Assembly (NCBI RefSeq): GCF_030127105.1
Contig: NZ_CP126161.1
Coordinates: 1,364,001 to 1,428,000 of the forward strand
DNA from: Haloarcula pelagica
GTDB taxonomy: Archaea > Halobacteriota > Halobacteria > Halobacteriales > Haloarculaceae
Length of the DNA stretch: 64,000 nt
Reading direction: 5' to 3'
This document shows positions 1 to 7,381 of this stretch, piece after piece (positions within the stretch are counted from its first letter, which is position 1; the number at the start of each line of letters is the position of its first letter). The notes beneath the pieces are model-generated. The model ran no database searches and had not been told where the DNA came from. It saw nothing but the letters and a program-made list of their open reading frames with translations. Made by a program: the position numbers and the translations under genes.

Positions 1-2
1 AG

Positions 3-722
3 AAGCGCGTCCAACTGGAGATGGGCGGGAAGAACCCGACCGTCGTGATGCCCAGTGCCGACCTCGACGAGGCGGTCGACATCGTCGGCGTCGGCGCCTT
101 CGGCACGACCGGCCAGTCCTGTACGGCCACCTCGCGGGCCATCGTCCACGAGGCTGTCCACGACGAGTTCCTCGATCGGATGGTCGAGTACGCGGAGACC
201 CTCGACATCGGTCCCGGCCGGGCGGACCCGGACATGGGGCCACACGTCAGCGAGTCGGAACTGGAAGTCACCCAGGAGTACGTCGACGTGGCACGGGCCG
301 AAGGCGCGACCCTGGAAACCGGCGGGGAGACCCTCGACGGGGGCGTCCACGAGAGCGGGCACTTCGTCGAGCCGACCGTCTTCTCGGACGTGGTCTCGGA
401 GATGCGGATCGCCCAGGAGGAGGTGTTCGGGCCGGTGTTGAGCGTCATCGAAGTCGGTGACTTCGAGGAAGCGGTCGCGGTCGCCAACGACACCGACTAC
501 GGCCTCTCGGCCAGCATCGTCAGCGAGGACGCCGAGGAGATCAACACCTTCGTCGACCAGGTCGAGTCCGGTGTCGTGAAGATCAACGAGAAGACGACCG
601 GGCTGGAGCTACACGTCCCCTTCGGCGGGATGAAAGGCTCCTCGAACGAACTGTACAGAGAACAGGGCGACGCCGGCCTGGAGTTCTACACGACGACGAA
701 GACGGTCTACGCGAACCGCTGA
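3..722 (+). CDS. Aldehyde dehydrogenase, C-terminal part (5' end outside window)
   Basis: This is the C-terminal half of an NAD(P)-dependent aldehyde dehydrogenase; the reading frame is open from base 3, so the gene starts upstream of the window. The first visible residues carry the motif LEMGGKNP, which holds the general-base Glu, and about 30 residues later comes GQSCTATSR with the catalytic Cys. The later EEVFGPVLSV and PFGGMKGSS segments are typical of the superfamily. Family members oxidise an aldehyde to the acid. In haloarchaea close relatives act on alpha-ketoglutarate semialdehyde in pentose oxidation, but the substrate cannot be read from this fragment. The next gene lies on the other strand, so it ends its own unit. 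Confidence 0.9.
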   Translation, partial: KRVQLEMGGKNPTVVMPSADLDEAVDIVGVGAFGTTGQSCTATSRAIVHEAVHDEFLDRMVEYAETLDIGPGRADPDMGPHVSESELEVTQEYVDVARAEGATLETGGETLDGGVHESGHFVEPTVFSDVVSEMRIAQEEVFGPVLSVIEVGDFEEAVAVANDTDYGLSASIVSEDAEEINTFVDQVESGVVKINEKTTGLELHVPFGGMKGSSNELYREQGDAGLEFYTTTKTVYANR

Positions 723-767
723 CCGCGGTCGAACACACGTTTTCCGTTCGTCTGTCTCCTGGGGAGT

Positions 768-1421
768 TCAGAACGTCCCGTGTTGCTCGTAGGCCTCGGT
801 AGCCTCGACGCCGTCTTCGAGCGCGGAACGGACCGCGTCCTCCGAGGACGCCATCTCGTGGGCGTCGGCGGCGACATCGGCCGCGACTTCCTCGGGGACG
901 ACGACGACGCCGTCCCCGTCGCCGACGACCACGTCGCCCGGACTCACGCGGACGCCGCCGACGACGGCCTCGGTGTTCCAGTCGAGGAGCTCCCAGCGGA
1001 AGATACAGTCGACCGGCGACGTGTACCGGTTGAACACCGGGAACCCGCGCTCGCGGATGACGCTGGTGTCACGGACGCCGCCGTCGATGACGGCCCCGGC
1101 GACGCCTTCGGGCTGGAGCGAGGTGACCTCCAGTTCGCCCAGGTGGGCCGATGTCGTGTCGTTGGTGTCGTAGATCATCACGCCGCCCTCGGGGACATCC
1201 TCGTGCATTTCGAGGAAGCGTTCGAGCACCTCGTCGGCGTCGACGCTCCGGTTGGGCCGCCCGACGATGGGGAAGGCCGTCCCGAGGATGCTCATGCCGT
1301 CTTCGAGCGGGGTGATCTGTGGGTCGATCGTCTGTTCCTCGTAGCCGTACTCGTGGAGCACGTCGGCGATCGCCGGCGTGTACAGGTCTTCGAACTCCGA
1401 AACGATGTCTGAGTCTGTCAT
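768..1421 (-). CDS. RraA / 4-hydroxy-4-methyl-2-oxoglutarate aldolase family protein
   Basis: A 217-residue protein of the RraA-like fold. The stretch GVAGAVIDGGVRDTS matches the conserved substrate and metal region of the family, which includes class II pyruvate aldolases of protocatechuate and gallate meta-cleavage and the bacterial RNase E inhibitor RraA. Archaea lack the RNase E degradosome, so an aldolase or decarboxylase role on a 2-oxo acid is more likely. The start is the ATG at 1421; a longer reading to 1607 would run through arginine-rich shadow sequence. It is the last gene of a leftward unit behind a Rieske protein and an amidohydrolase, with a 38-bp gap, which suggests one catabolic path. 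Confidence 0.75.
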   Translation of the reverse strand: MTDSDIVSEFEDLYTPAIADVLHEYGYEEQTIDPQITPLEDGMSILGTAFPIVGRPNRSVDADEVLERFLEMHEDVPEGGVMIYDTNDTTSAHLGELEVTSLQPEGVAGAVIDGGVRDTSVIRERGFPVFNRYTSPVDCIFRWELLDWNTEAVVGGVRVSPGDVVVGDGDGVVVVPEEVAADVAADAHEMASSEDAVRSALEDGVEATEAYEQHGTF

Positions 1422-1459
1422 GGTGGTGTCTTGGATCGGTCGGTTGTCGAACGATACGC

Positions 1460-1858
1460 CTACAGCGTGACGACGACGTGGCCGGCCTCGGCACGGACGG
1501 GGATCGACCGAAGCCGACAGCCGTCGTCGACGAGACACTCGCCGGTGGTCGCGTCGAACTCCCAGCCGTGCCAGGGACAGCTCAGGACTTCGCCCTCGCG
1601 GGACCACTCCAGTTCCGTCTCCAGTTCGTCGCGGTCGAACTCGCCTTCGACGGTACCGCTGAGCATCCCCTCACAGAGCGGGCCCCCCTGGTGGGCACAC
1701 CAGTTCGGGTAGGCGTGGAGTTCGCCACCGATGTTGAACACGCCGATCTCCTTGCCGTCGAGGAGGGCGATGAGGCGTTCCCCCTCGGTGAGTTCGTCGG
1801 TGCGCGCGACGACGTGTTCGTCGTCGTCGAGCCCCAGGTCGGTGGTCTCGGTGCTCAT
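1460..1858 (-). CDS. Rieske [2Fe-2S] domain protein
   Basis: A 132-residue single-domain Rieske protein. The cluster ligands are visible as CAH (C54, H56) and CPWH (C94, H97). There is no membrane segment and no catalytic oxygenase domain, so it resembles the small ferredoxin components of aromatic-ring dioxygenases and NirD-like proteins rather than a bc1 subunit. Its ATG overlaps the stop codon of the upstream amidohydrolase by four bases, showing translational coupling. It probably passes electrons to an enzyme in the same pathway; no oxygenase subunit is visible in the window. The domain call is secure and the role is inferred. Confidence 0.85.
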   Translation of the reverse strand: MSTETTDLGLDDDEHVVARTDELTEGERLIALLDGKEIGVFNIGGELHAYPNWCAHQGGPLCEGMLSGTVEGEFDRDELETELEWSREGEVLSCPWHGWEFDATTGECLVDDGCRLRSIPVRAEAGHVVVTL

Positions 1859-3018
1859 GCTTCCACGTCGATGTCGAACACGTCCGCGGAGTTCTTGTAC
1901 AACACCTTGTTCCGTTCCTCCTCGGTGAAGTCACCCAGATACTTCAGCAGGGCCTCGGTGTTGTCGATGTCGAAGTGGGGGTGGTCCGTCGCGAACATGA
2001 GCACGTCCGGTCCCCACATCTCGATGAGCTGTTTCATCATCGTCGAGTCGTCGGGCTCGTCGAGGGGCTGGGTGGCGAAGTAGAACTGGTCGCGGACGTA
2101 CTGTTCCGGGGTCTTCTCCAGCAGCGGGACCTCGCTCCGGCGCTGCTTGTACTCCCGGTTGAGCCGGAAGATGAGCGAGAGCCAGGCGATGCCGGCCTCC
2201 TGGAAGACGAACTCCAGGTCGGGGAACTTCGCCGGCGTCCCGTTCTCGAAGAGGCTCGTGAGGGTCAGCATCTGCGAGTAGACGTGCCCCAGCGCGTGGT
2301 TCGCCATGTACGTCTGCATCTCGTGCTGGATGATCGGGAAGTCGAGCGCCAGTCCGGGAGCGGCCGCGCCGTGGTAGACGACCGGCAGGTCGTTGTCCTC
2401 GGCGGCCCGGTAGATCGGGTCGTAGCGCTGGTCACCGAGGGGCGTCTTCACGCCCGTCGAGTTGAGGAACACGCCACAGATCTGGTCTTCCTTCGCGACA
2501 CGGTCGATCTCTTCGGCGGAGGCCGCCGGATCGTGCGGGACGACCGACGCCAGTCCGCGGAAGTTCTCCTGCCCGTCGAGGAACCGCTCGATGAGGACGT
2601 TGTTCGCGGCGCGGTTGAACGCGACCGCCTTGTCCGTCTGGCGGACCATGTTGAGTTCCGGGAGCATGTTGACGATGGGGTAGTCCACGTGGAACTCGTT
2701 CGAGAGGACATCGTCGATGTCCTCCTGCGGATCGGTCACCTGCATCAACTCGGTCGGTAGCTTCCCGTTGAGATCCCGGTTGTAGTTGTCCGTCGGGTAG
2801 AGCCCGTCGTACGACGAGGTGTCTGGCTGGAGGTAGTACTCCACTTCCTGGCGATACGGGTCGTCGAGGTGGTCCAGCATGTCGCGCTGGATCGCCTCGT
2901 GCCGGAAGGACGTGTGAACGTCCATGTCGATGACCGGCACGTCGGCGAGCTGATCGGCGAGGGGGTTCTGTCGCGCCTGGTCGCTGCGTTCGGCGAGACT
3001 GTCGGACTGGTGCGCCAT
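1855..3018 (-). CDS. Amidohydrolase family protein (ACMSD/LigI-type superfamily)
   Basis: A 387-residue TIM-barrel metal hydrolase of the amidohydrolase-2 group. The N-terminal metal motif appears as VIDMDVH, with only one of the usual two histidines. Later come YHGAA, HALGHVYSQ and the C-terminal ATDHPHFDID with the catalytic Asp. Members of this group decarboxylate or hydrolyse ring-cleavage products or hydrate dicarboxylates, acting in the cytoplasm. It is the first gene of the leftward unit with the Rieske and RraA-like genes. A TATA-like box at 3041-3052 lies about 28 bp before the ATG, and a perfect palindrome at 3077-3095 lies just upstream, so regulation by the adjacent IclR-type protein is likely. 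Substrate unknown. Confidence 0.75.
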   Translation of the reverse strand: MAHQSDSLAERSDQARQNPLADQLADVPVIDMDVHTSFRHEAIQRDMLDHLDDPYRQEVEYYLQPDTSSYDGLYPTDNYNRDLNGKLPTELMQVTDPQEDIDDVLSNEFHVDYPIVNMLPELNMVRQTDKAVAFNRAANNVLIERFLDGQENFRGLASVVPHDPAASAEEIDRVAKEDQICGVFLNSTGVKTPLGDQRYDPIYRAAEDNDLPVVYHGAAAPGLALDFPIIQHEMQTYMANHALGHVYSQMLTLTSLFENGTPAKFPDLEFVFQEAGIAWLSLIFRLNREYKQRRSEVPLLEKTPEQYVRDQFYFATQPLDEPDDSTMMKQLIEMWGPDVLMFATDHPHFDIDNTEALLKYLGDFTEEERNKVLYKNSADVFDIDVEA

Positions 3019-3040
3019 ACACGAGAGACGATGTATACAA

Positions 3041-3052
3041 TTATTATAAATG
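3041..3052 (-). promoter_or_regulatory. TATA box for the amidohydrolase unit
   Basis: On the minus strand this reads CATTTATAATAA, an AT-rich island in GC-rich DNA centred about 28 bp before the ATG at 3018. This spacing fits a leaderless haloarchaeal transcript. Confidence 0.55.
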
Positions 3053-3076
3053 TTTTCCCGGGACGAGCCGGCAGTC

Positions 3077-3095
3077 CGTTTCGTGACGCGAAACG
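3077..3095. promoter_or_regulatory. Perfect palindrome, candidate IclR-type operator
   Basis: CGTTTCG-TGACG-CGAAACG, two 7-bp perfect arms around a 5-bp spacer. It touches the stop codon of the iclR-like gene and sits about 30 bp upstream of the TATA box of the amidohydrolase unit. Degenerate copies with the same 7-5-7 layout occur upstream of the regulator at 3905-3923, 3986-4004 and 4177-4195. It could instead be a 3' hairpin of the regulator mRNA, but there is no T-run after it. Confidence 0.5.
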
Positions 3096-3875
3096 TCAGT
3101 ACGACGTGTCCTCGGCCCGGGAGATGTTGAGGCTGATGACGTTGGCCGCGCTCTTGACCGCTTCCGCGAGGTCCTCGTGGAAGTACTCGCCCGTGAACTT
3201 CATCGCCGGGCCAGAGAGGCTGACCGCCCCGAGGGCGTGGTCGTCGTCGTTCAGGATCGGCGAGGCGATACAGCGCAGGCCCTTCTCGTACTCTTCGAGG
3301 TCGAGTGCCAGTTGCTCTTCCCGGACCGAGGAGAGGTCCGATTCGAGTTCCTCGCGGGACGTGATCGTGTGTTCAGTGTAGGGGTCCAGTCCGTGCGTAC
3401 GTACGACTTCGTCGACGACCGCCTGAGGCGCAAACGCCAGCATCGCCTTCCCGGTGGCCGAACAGTGAAGGTCGTGGCGTTCGCCAGCGTCGGTCGAGAA
3501 CTGGACTTCCGTCTCGCCCTGCGTGCGGTAGAGATAGACGCCCCGTCCGTTCTCCCGGGTCGCGAGGTTAGCGAGTTCACCGGTTTCGGCGGCGATAGCG
3601 TCGACCTCGGATCGGGCGAACGCGAACAGCGGCCCGTAGTTGCGCGCCGACTCGCCCAACTGGAGGAACCGAAGCCCCAGGTGGTAGTCCTCGCCGTCCT
3701 TGACGACGTATCCCTCCTGGCGGAGCGTGCTGAGGTGGTTGTGGACCGTACTCTTCGTGAGTCCCGTCGTCTCGGTGATACGACCGATCCGCCCGCCCCC
3801 CAGTTCCTCGATGGCCTCCAGGATCGTCACCAGCGTGAGATCGGATTGGATCGGGTTTTTCGCGTCGTGTGTCAT
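3096..3875 (-). CDS. IclR family transcriptional regulator
   Basis: A 259-residue protein with an N-terminal winged helix-turn-helix (roughly residues 10-75, with TGLTKSTVHNHLSTL as the recognition part) followed by an IclR effector domain. The segments CSATGKAMLAF and ALGAVSLSGPA are typical of that domain. These proteins bind small acids, often aromatic or sugar-derived, and regulate a neighbouring catabolic operon. The gene lies 77 bp upstream of the amidohydrolase unit in the same direction and probably controls it and itself. Degenerate 7-5-7 boxes lie upstream, one over its own promoter region. The ATG at 3875 is used because the longer frame lacks protein-like sequence. Confidence 0.88.
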   Translation of the reverse strand: MTHDAKNPIQSDLTLVTILEAIEELGGGRIGRITETTGLTKSTVHNHLSTLRQEGYVVKDGEDYHLGLRFLQLGESARNYGPLFAFARSEVDAIAAETGELANLATRENGRGVYLYRTQGETEVQFSTDAGERHDLHCSATGKAMLAFAPQAVVDEVVRTHGLDPYTEHTITSREELESDLSSVREEQLALDLEEYEKGLRCIASPILNDDDHALGAVSLSGPAMKFTGEYFHEDLAEAVKSAANVISLNISRAEDTSY

Positions 3876-4599
3876 AGCCTAGCGTGCTCGTGGCCGTACT
3901 TGATTCTTTTGTGTGACGAAACGCTCGAACTACACACATGACCCGAAGCCACGGTTCGTGTGATCGCTCCACACGCCGTCGCTACCGTTTCGTGTCGCCG
4001 AACGGCCCCGGATCGCCGTCAGTGCCCGCCGAGACGGCGTCGCGTCGCCGTGTCACGGCTGCCACCGGTCACCGACGCCCGATCCACTAACAGCTGTACT
4101 ACTGTTATGTTCTCGGCTCGTCCGCCCTCGACCGGACCGGGACACCAGTGATCGCCGGACACCCACGCGGGAACGTCGTTCTTTATCACGAAACGGAGCC
4201 GCCGGCCCGGTCCGACCCGGCGACAGGCTGGGGAGCCACAGACACCGATCGGCTACGACGGCACACTGTAACGAGCGTACGAGTGTTAGGAATGGCGAGT
4301 CTAGCAGTCCGAACCCGTCGGTTCGGATAGTCAGAGCTACTTTCGGGAGTGGATAAGGATTTTATAGTCGTGTACTCCGTTTTCTAGTATCGTATCCAGT
4401 TTTTCAAATTTTTATCTGTCGTATAAATCCCCACATCACAGTTTATAAGTATATTTCGTCCATTCTACTTCGATATACGAGTTTTCTGTCACCAAACTCG
4501 CCGCGTATCGGTCACAGCTACATCGGCCGACCGTCTTGGCCCGACAGCCGGGGACCGGAAGTGATGTGCTTTTCACCCGGGCCCGTCGAAGATTCGGGC
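3876..4599. other. Long intergenic region with AT-rich core
   Basis: There is no convincing gene in these 724 bases; two short open frames (3960-4151 and 4148-4330) have arginine-rich, low-quality composition and no recognisable motif. The left part carries three degenerate copies of the CGTTTCG-N5-CGAAACG box. The stretch 4340-4500 is markedly AT-rich, with several TATA-like strings, unlike its surroundings. The hemC promoter probably lies near 4567-4577 (CTTTTCA about 28 bp before the ATG). No tRNA or stable RNA fold was recognised. Confidence 0.5.
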
Positions 4600-5742
4600 A
4601 TGACTACGGAGACGCTCAAACTGGCGACACGGGGGTCGGACCTGGCGCTCCGACAGGCCGCGTCGGTCCGGGACCGGCTGTCGAGCCGCCGCCTCGGGGT
4701 CGAGTTGGTCGAAGTCGAGACGACGGGCGACCAGATCCGCGACGAACTCATCCACCGGCTGGGCAAGACCGGCGCGTTCGTCCGGAGCTTAGACGAGAAG
4801 GTCCTGGCCGGGGAACTGGACGCGGCCGTCCACTCGATGAAGGACATGCCGACCGAGCGGCCAGAGCAGCTGGTCGTCGCCGCCGTCCCCGAACGCGGGC
4901 CGGCGGGCGACGTGCTCGTGACGCCCGCGGGAGACACACTCGACGACCTCCCGGAGGGTGCGACCGTCGGCACGTCCAGCCTGCGGCGGCGGGCGCAGTT
5001 GCTGGCCGAGCGTGCGGACCTGACCGTCGAGCCGCTCCGGGGCAACGTCGACACCCGCATCGAGAAGCTGCTGGCGCCGACGCTCCAGCACGAACACCAG
5101 GAACGCCACGAGGCCGAACAGGAGCGCAAGGAACACGCCGGTGAGGACGACAGCGACTACGAGTTCCCCTACGACGAGGATGTCGAGGCGTGGTTCAACG
5201 GCCTCTCGGAGCTCCAGCGCCGGGCGATGGAACGCGAGCCCGACACGGAGTTCGACGCGATCGTCCTCGCCGCGGCCGGCATCGAGCGGGCGGGTCTGGC
5301 CCACCACGTCGAGACGGTCACGCTCGACACCGACCGGTTCGTCCCGGCGCCGGGCCAGGGCGCGCTGGCGGTGACCGCCGTCGACGGCGATCTGGCTCGG
5401 ACGATCAAGGATCGGCTCGACGACCCACAGACCCGCGCCGAGACCACCGTCGAACGGACGATCCTGGCGGAACTGGGCGGGGGCTGTGTCGCACCCATCG
5501 GCGTCTACGCGCGACTGGAGGGCGCGGTCGTCCACACGACCGTCCGGGTGCTCTCCCGAGACGGCGACGAGGAGATCACGGTCTCCCGGGACCTGCCCGC
5601 ACAGTCTCACATCTCCGCTGCACGGGAGCTAGCGGCCGAACTCGCCGACCGGGGCGCCGACGACCTCATCGCGGCGGCGAAACGCGACGCCGGCGCGGCC
5701 GACGACGACGCCGCGACCGCGCGGGAGGGTGAGGACGCGTGA
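4600..5742 (+). CDS. hemC: Hydroxymethylbilane synthase (porphobilinogen deaminase)
   Basis: A 380-residue enzyme that polymerises four porphobilinogen units into hydroxymethylbilane in heme, siroheme and cobalamin synthesis. Visible motifs are ATRGSDLAL at the start, HSMKDMPTE, GTSSLRRRAQL, RGNVDTR and GGGCVAPIG, where C296 carries the dipyrromethane cofactor. The protein is longer than the usual 310 or so residues because a highly acidic and charged segment (about residues 160-216) is inserted after RGNVDTRIEKL. The ATG at 4600 matches the family N-terminus; an upstream GTG at 4561 would add 13 unsupported residues. It overlaps cobA by four bases and begins the operon hemC-cobA-hemD. Confidence 0.97.
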   Translation: MTTETLKLATRGSDLALRQAASVRDRLSSRRLGVELVEVETTGDQIRDELIHRLGKTGAFVRSLDEKVLAGELDAAVHSMKDMPTERPEQLVVAAVPERGPAGDVLVTPAGDTLDDLPEGATVGTSSLRRRAQLLAERADLTVEPLRGNVDTRIEKLLAPTLQHEHQERHEAEQERKEHAGEDDSDYEFPYDEDVEAWFNGLSELQRRAMEREPDTEFDAIVLAAAGIERAGLAHHVETVTLDTDRFVPAPGQGALAVTAVDGDLARTIKDRLDDPQTRAETTVERTILAELGGGCVAPIGVYARLEGAVVHTTVRVLSRDGDEEITVSRDLPAQSHISAARELAAELADRGADDLIAAAKRDAGAADDDAATAREGEDA

Positions 5743-6500
5743 GCGACGACAGCGTGGGAAAGGTGTATCTGGTCGGCTCCGGCCCGGGGGACCCGGACCT
5801 GCTGACGGTCAAGGCCAAACGGCTGCTGGAGGCGGCCGACGTGGTCCTCCACGACAAGCTCCCCGGCCCGGAGATCCTGGGGATGATCCCCGAGGAGAAA
5901 CGCGAGGACGTGGGGAAACGCGCCGGCGGGGAGTGGACGCCACAGGAGTACACGAACGCTCGGATGGTCGAACTCGCGCGCGAGGGCAAGACCGTCGTCC
6001 GGCTCAAGGGCGGCGATCCGACGGTCTTTGGCCGCGGCGGCGAGGAGATGGTCCACCTGGCGAACGAGGGGGTCCCCGTCGAGATCGTCCCGGGGATCAC
6101 GAGCGCCGTCGCCGGGCCGGCCGTCGCCGGCATCCCGGTCACCCACCGGGATCACACCTCGTCGGTGTCGTTCGTCACGGGCCACGAGGACCCCACGAAA
6201 GACGAGTCCGCCGTCGACTGGGCGGCGCTCGCCGACACCGGCGGCACCATCGTCGTCCTGATGGGCGTCGGCAAGCTCCCGGAGTACACCGCCGCGCTGC
6301 GCGAGGCGGGGATGGCCCCCGAGACGCCAGTCGCCCTGATCGAGCGGGCGACCTGGCCCGACCAGCGGGTCGCCACGGGCACCCTCGAAACCATCGTCGA
6401 GGTCCGGGACAGCGAGGGGATCGAACCGCCGGCGATCACCGTCATCGGCGACGTGGCCGGCCAGCGCGAGCAGGTCGTCGAGTTCCTGGAGGGCGACTGA
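5739..6500 (+). CDS. cobA: Uroporphyrinogen-III C-methyltransferase
   Basis: A 253-residue SAM-dependent methyltransferase that methylates uroporphyrinogen III at C2 and C7 to give precorrin-2, the branch point to siroheme and cobalamin. The N-terminal VGSGPGDPDLLTVKA motif and the later VVRLKGGDPTVFGRGGEE and PGITSAVAGPA motifs are diagnostic of SUMT. The start is GTG at 5739, overlapping the hemC stop. Its stop overlaps the hemD start by one base. There is no CysG-like dehydrogenase domain, so later siroheme steps must be encoded elsewhere. Confidence 0.95.
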   Translation: MSDDSVGKVYLVGSGPGDPDLLTVKAKRLLEAADVVLHDKLPGPEILGMIPEEKREDVGKRAGGEWTPQEYTNARMVELAREGKTVVRLKGGDPTVFGRGGEEMVHLANEGVPVEIVPGITSAVAGPAVAGIPVTHRDHTSSVSFVTGHEDPTKDESAVDWAALADTGGTIVVLMGVGKLPEYTAALREAGMAPETPVALIERATWPDQRVATGTLETIVEVRDSEGIEPPAITVIGDVAGQREQVVEFLEGD

Positions 6501-7252
6501 TGCGGGAGGCCCCGCGGCTGCGCGTTGCGTTCTTCCGACCCGACGACGAGCGGACCGAGGAGGCCGTCGAACTCGTCGAGTCGTTGGGCGCGGACCCGGT
6601 GCCGGACCCGATGCTCGCCGTCGAACCAACCGACGCGGCCCCCCGCTCGGACGCCGACTACGTCGTCCTGACGAGCAAGACCGGCGCCGAACTGGCCGCG
6701 GCGGCCGACTGGGACCCCGACGGGGCGACGGTGTGTGCCATCGGCGACGCGACCGCCGCGGCACTCCGGGCCGAGGGCTACGCCGTCGACCACGTCCCCG
6801 CGGAGTTCTCCTCGGCCGGGCTGGTCGACTCCCTCGGGGACGCCGTCGACGGCGCCCGCGTCGAGGTGGCCCGCTCGGACCACGGCTCGGCGGTCCTGAC
6901 CGACGGCCTCGAAGCGGCCGGCGCGTACGTCCACGAGACGGTGCTGTACCGGCTGGTCCGCCCCGAAAGCGCCGGCGAGTCGACCGAACTGGCCGCCGCC
7001 GGTGACCTCGACGCGGCGCTGTTTACCTCCTCGCTGACCGTCGAGCACTTCCTGGCGGCGGCCGACGAACGGGGCGTCCGCGCGGCCGCGATCGAGGGGC
7101 TCGACGCGGCGACGGTCGGCGTCATCGGCGAGCCGACCCGCGAGACGGCCCGAGCGCACGGGATCACCGTCGACGTGGTGCCCGACCGTGCCGACTTCGA
7201 GGCGCTTGCCTGTGCGGTCGTCGAGGACGCGGCCCCGACCCACCACGAGTGA
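6500..7252 (+). CDS. hemD: Uroporphyrinogen-III synthase
   Basis: A 250-residue protein placed directly behind cobA with a TGATG stop-start overlap. HemD sequences diverge strongly, so the call rests on operon position, length and the two-domain pattern: DYVVLTSKTGAELAA in the first half and LFTSSLTVEHFLAAA plus VIGEPTRETARAHG in the second, which are typical of the family. It closes and inverts ring D of hydroxymethylbilane. The longer frame to 5729 is a shadow of cobA and is not used. Together with hemC and cobA it forms a compact unit making precorrin-2. Confidence 0.92.
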   Translation: MREAPRLRVAFFRPDDERTEEAVELVESLGADPVPDPMLAVEPTDAAPRSDADYVVLTSKTGAELAAAADWDPDGATVCAIGDATAAALRAEGYAVDHVPAEFSSAGLVDSLGDAVDGARVEVARSDHGSAVLTDGLEAAGAYVHETVLYRLVRPESAGESTELAAAGDLDAALFTSSLTVEHFLAAADERGVRAAAIEGLDAATVGVIGEPTRETARAHGITVDVVPDRADFEALACAVVEDAAPTHHE

Positions 7253-7338
7253 GCCTGCTGTGCTCGCGGCGCACGCTTCTCAATAGACGTATCGAGCGCT
7301 ACGTTCCGGAACCATCCCGGAATATCAGTACAGAATAC

Positions 7339-7348
7339 AAATATAAAC
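7339..7348 (+). promoter_or_regulatory. TATA box for the ABC importer operon
   Basis: AAATATAAAC, centred about 38 bp before the ATG of the solute-binding protein, in a short AT-rich island between hemD and the importer genes. It implies a leader of about 10-15 nt. Confidence 0.5.
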
Positions 7349-7381
7349 TGCCTTTCCAGTCTCACGGAAGAGTCCACTCGT

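Noticed and set aside
768-1421. Naming the RraA-like protein as an inhibitor of RNase E
   Set aside because: The fold matches, but RNase E-type degradosomes are not part of haloarchaeal biology and the neighbours are catabolic enzymes.
3960-4330. Two short rightward frames in the gap before hemC
   Set aside because: No motif, poor composition and no promoter at the right distance; treated as non-coding.
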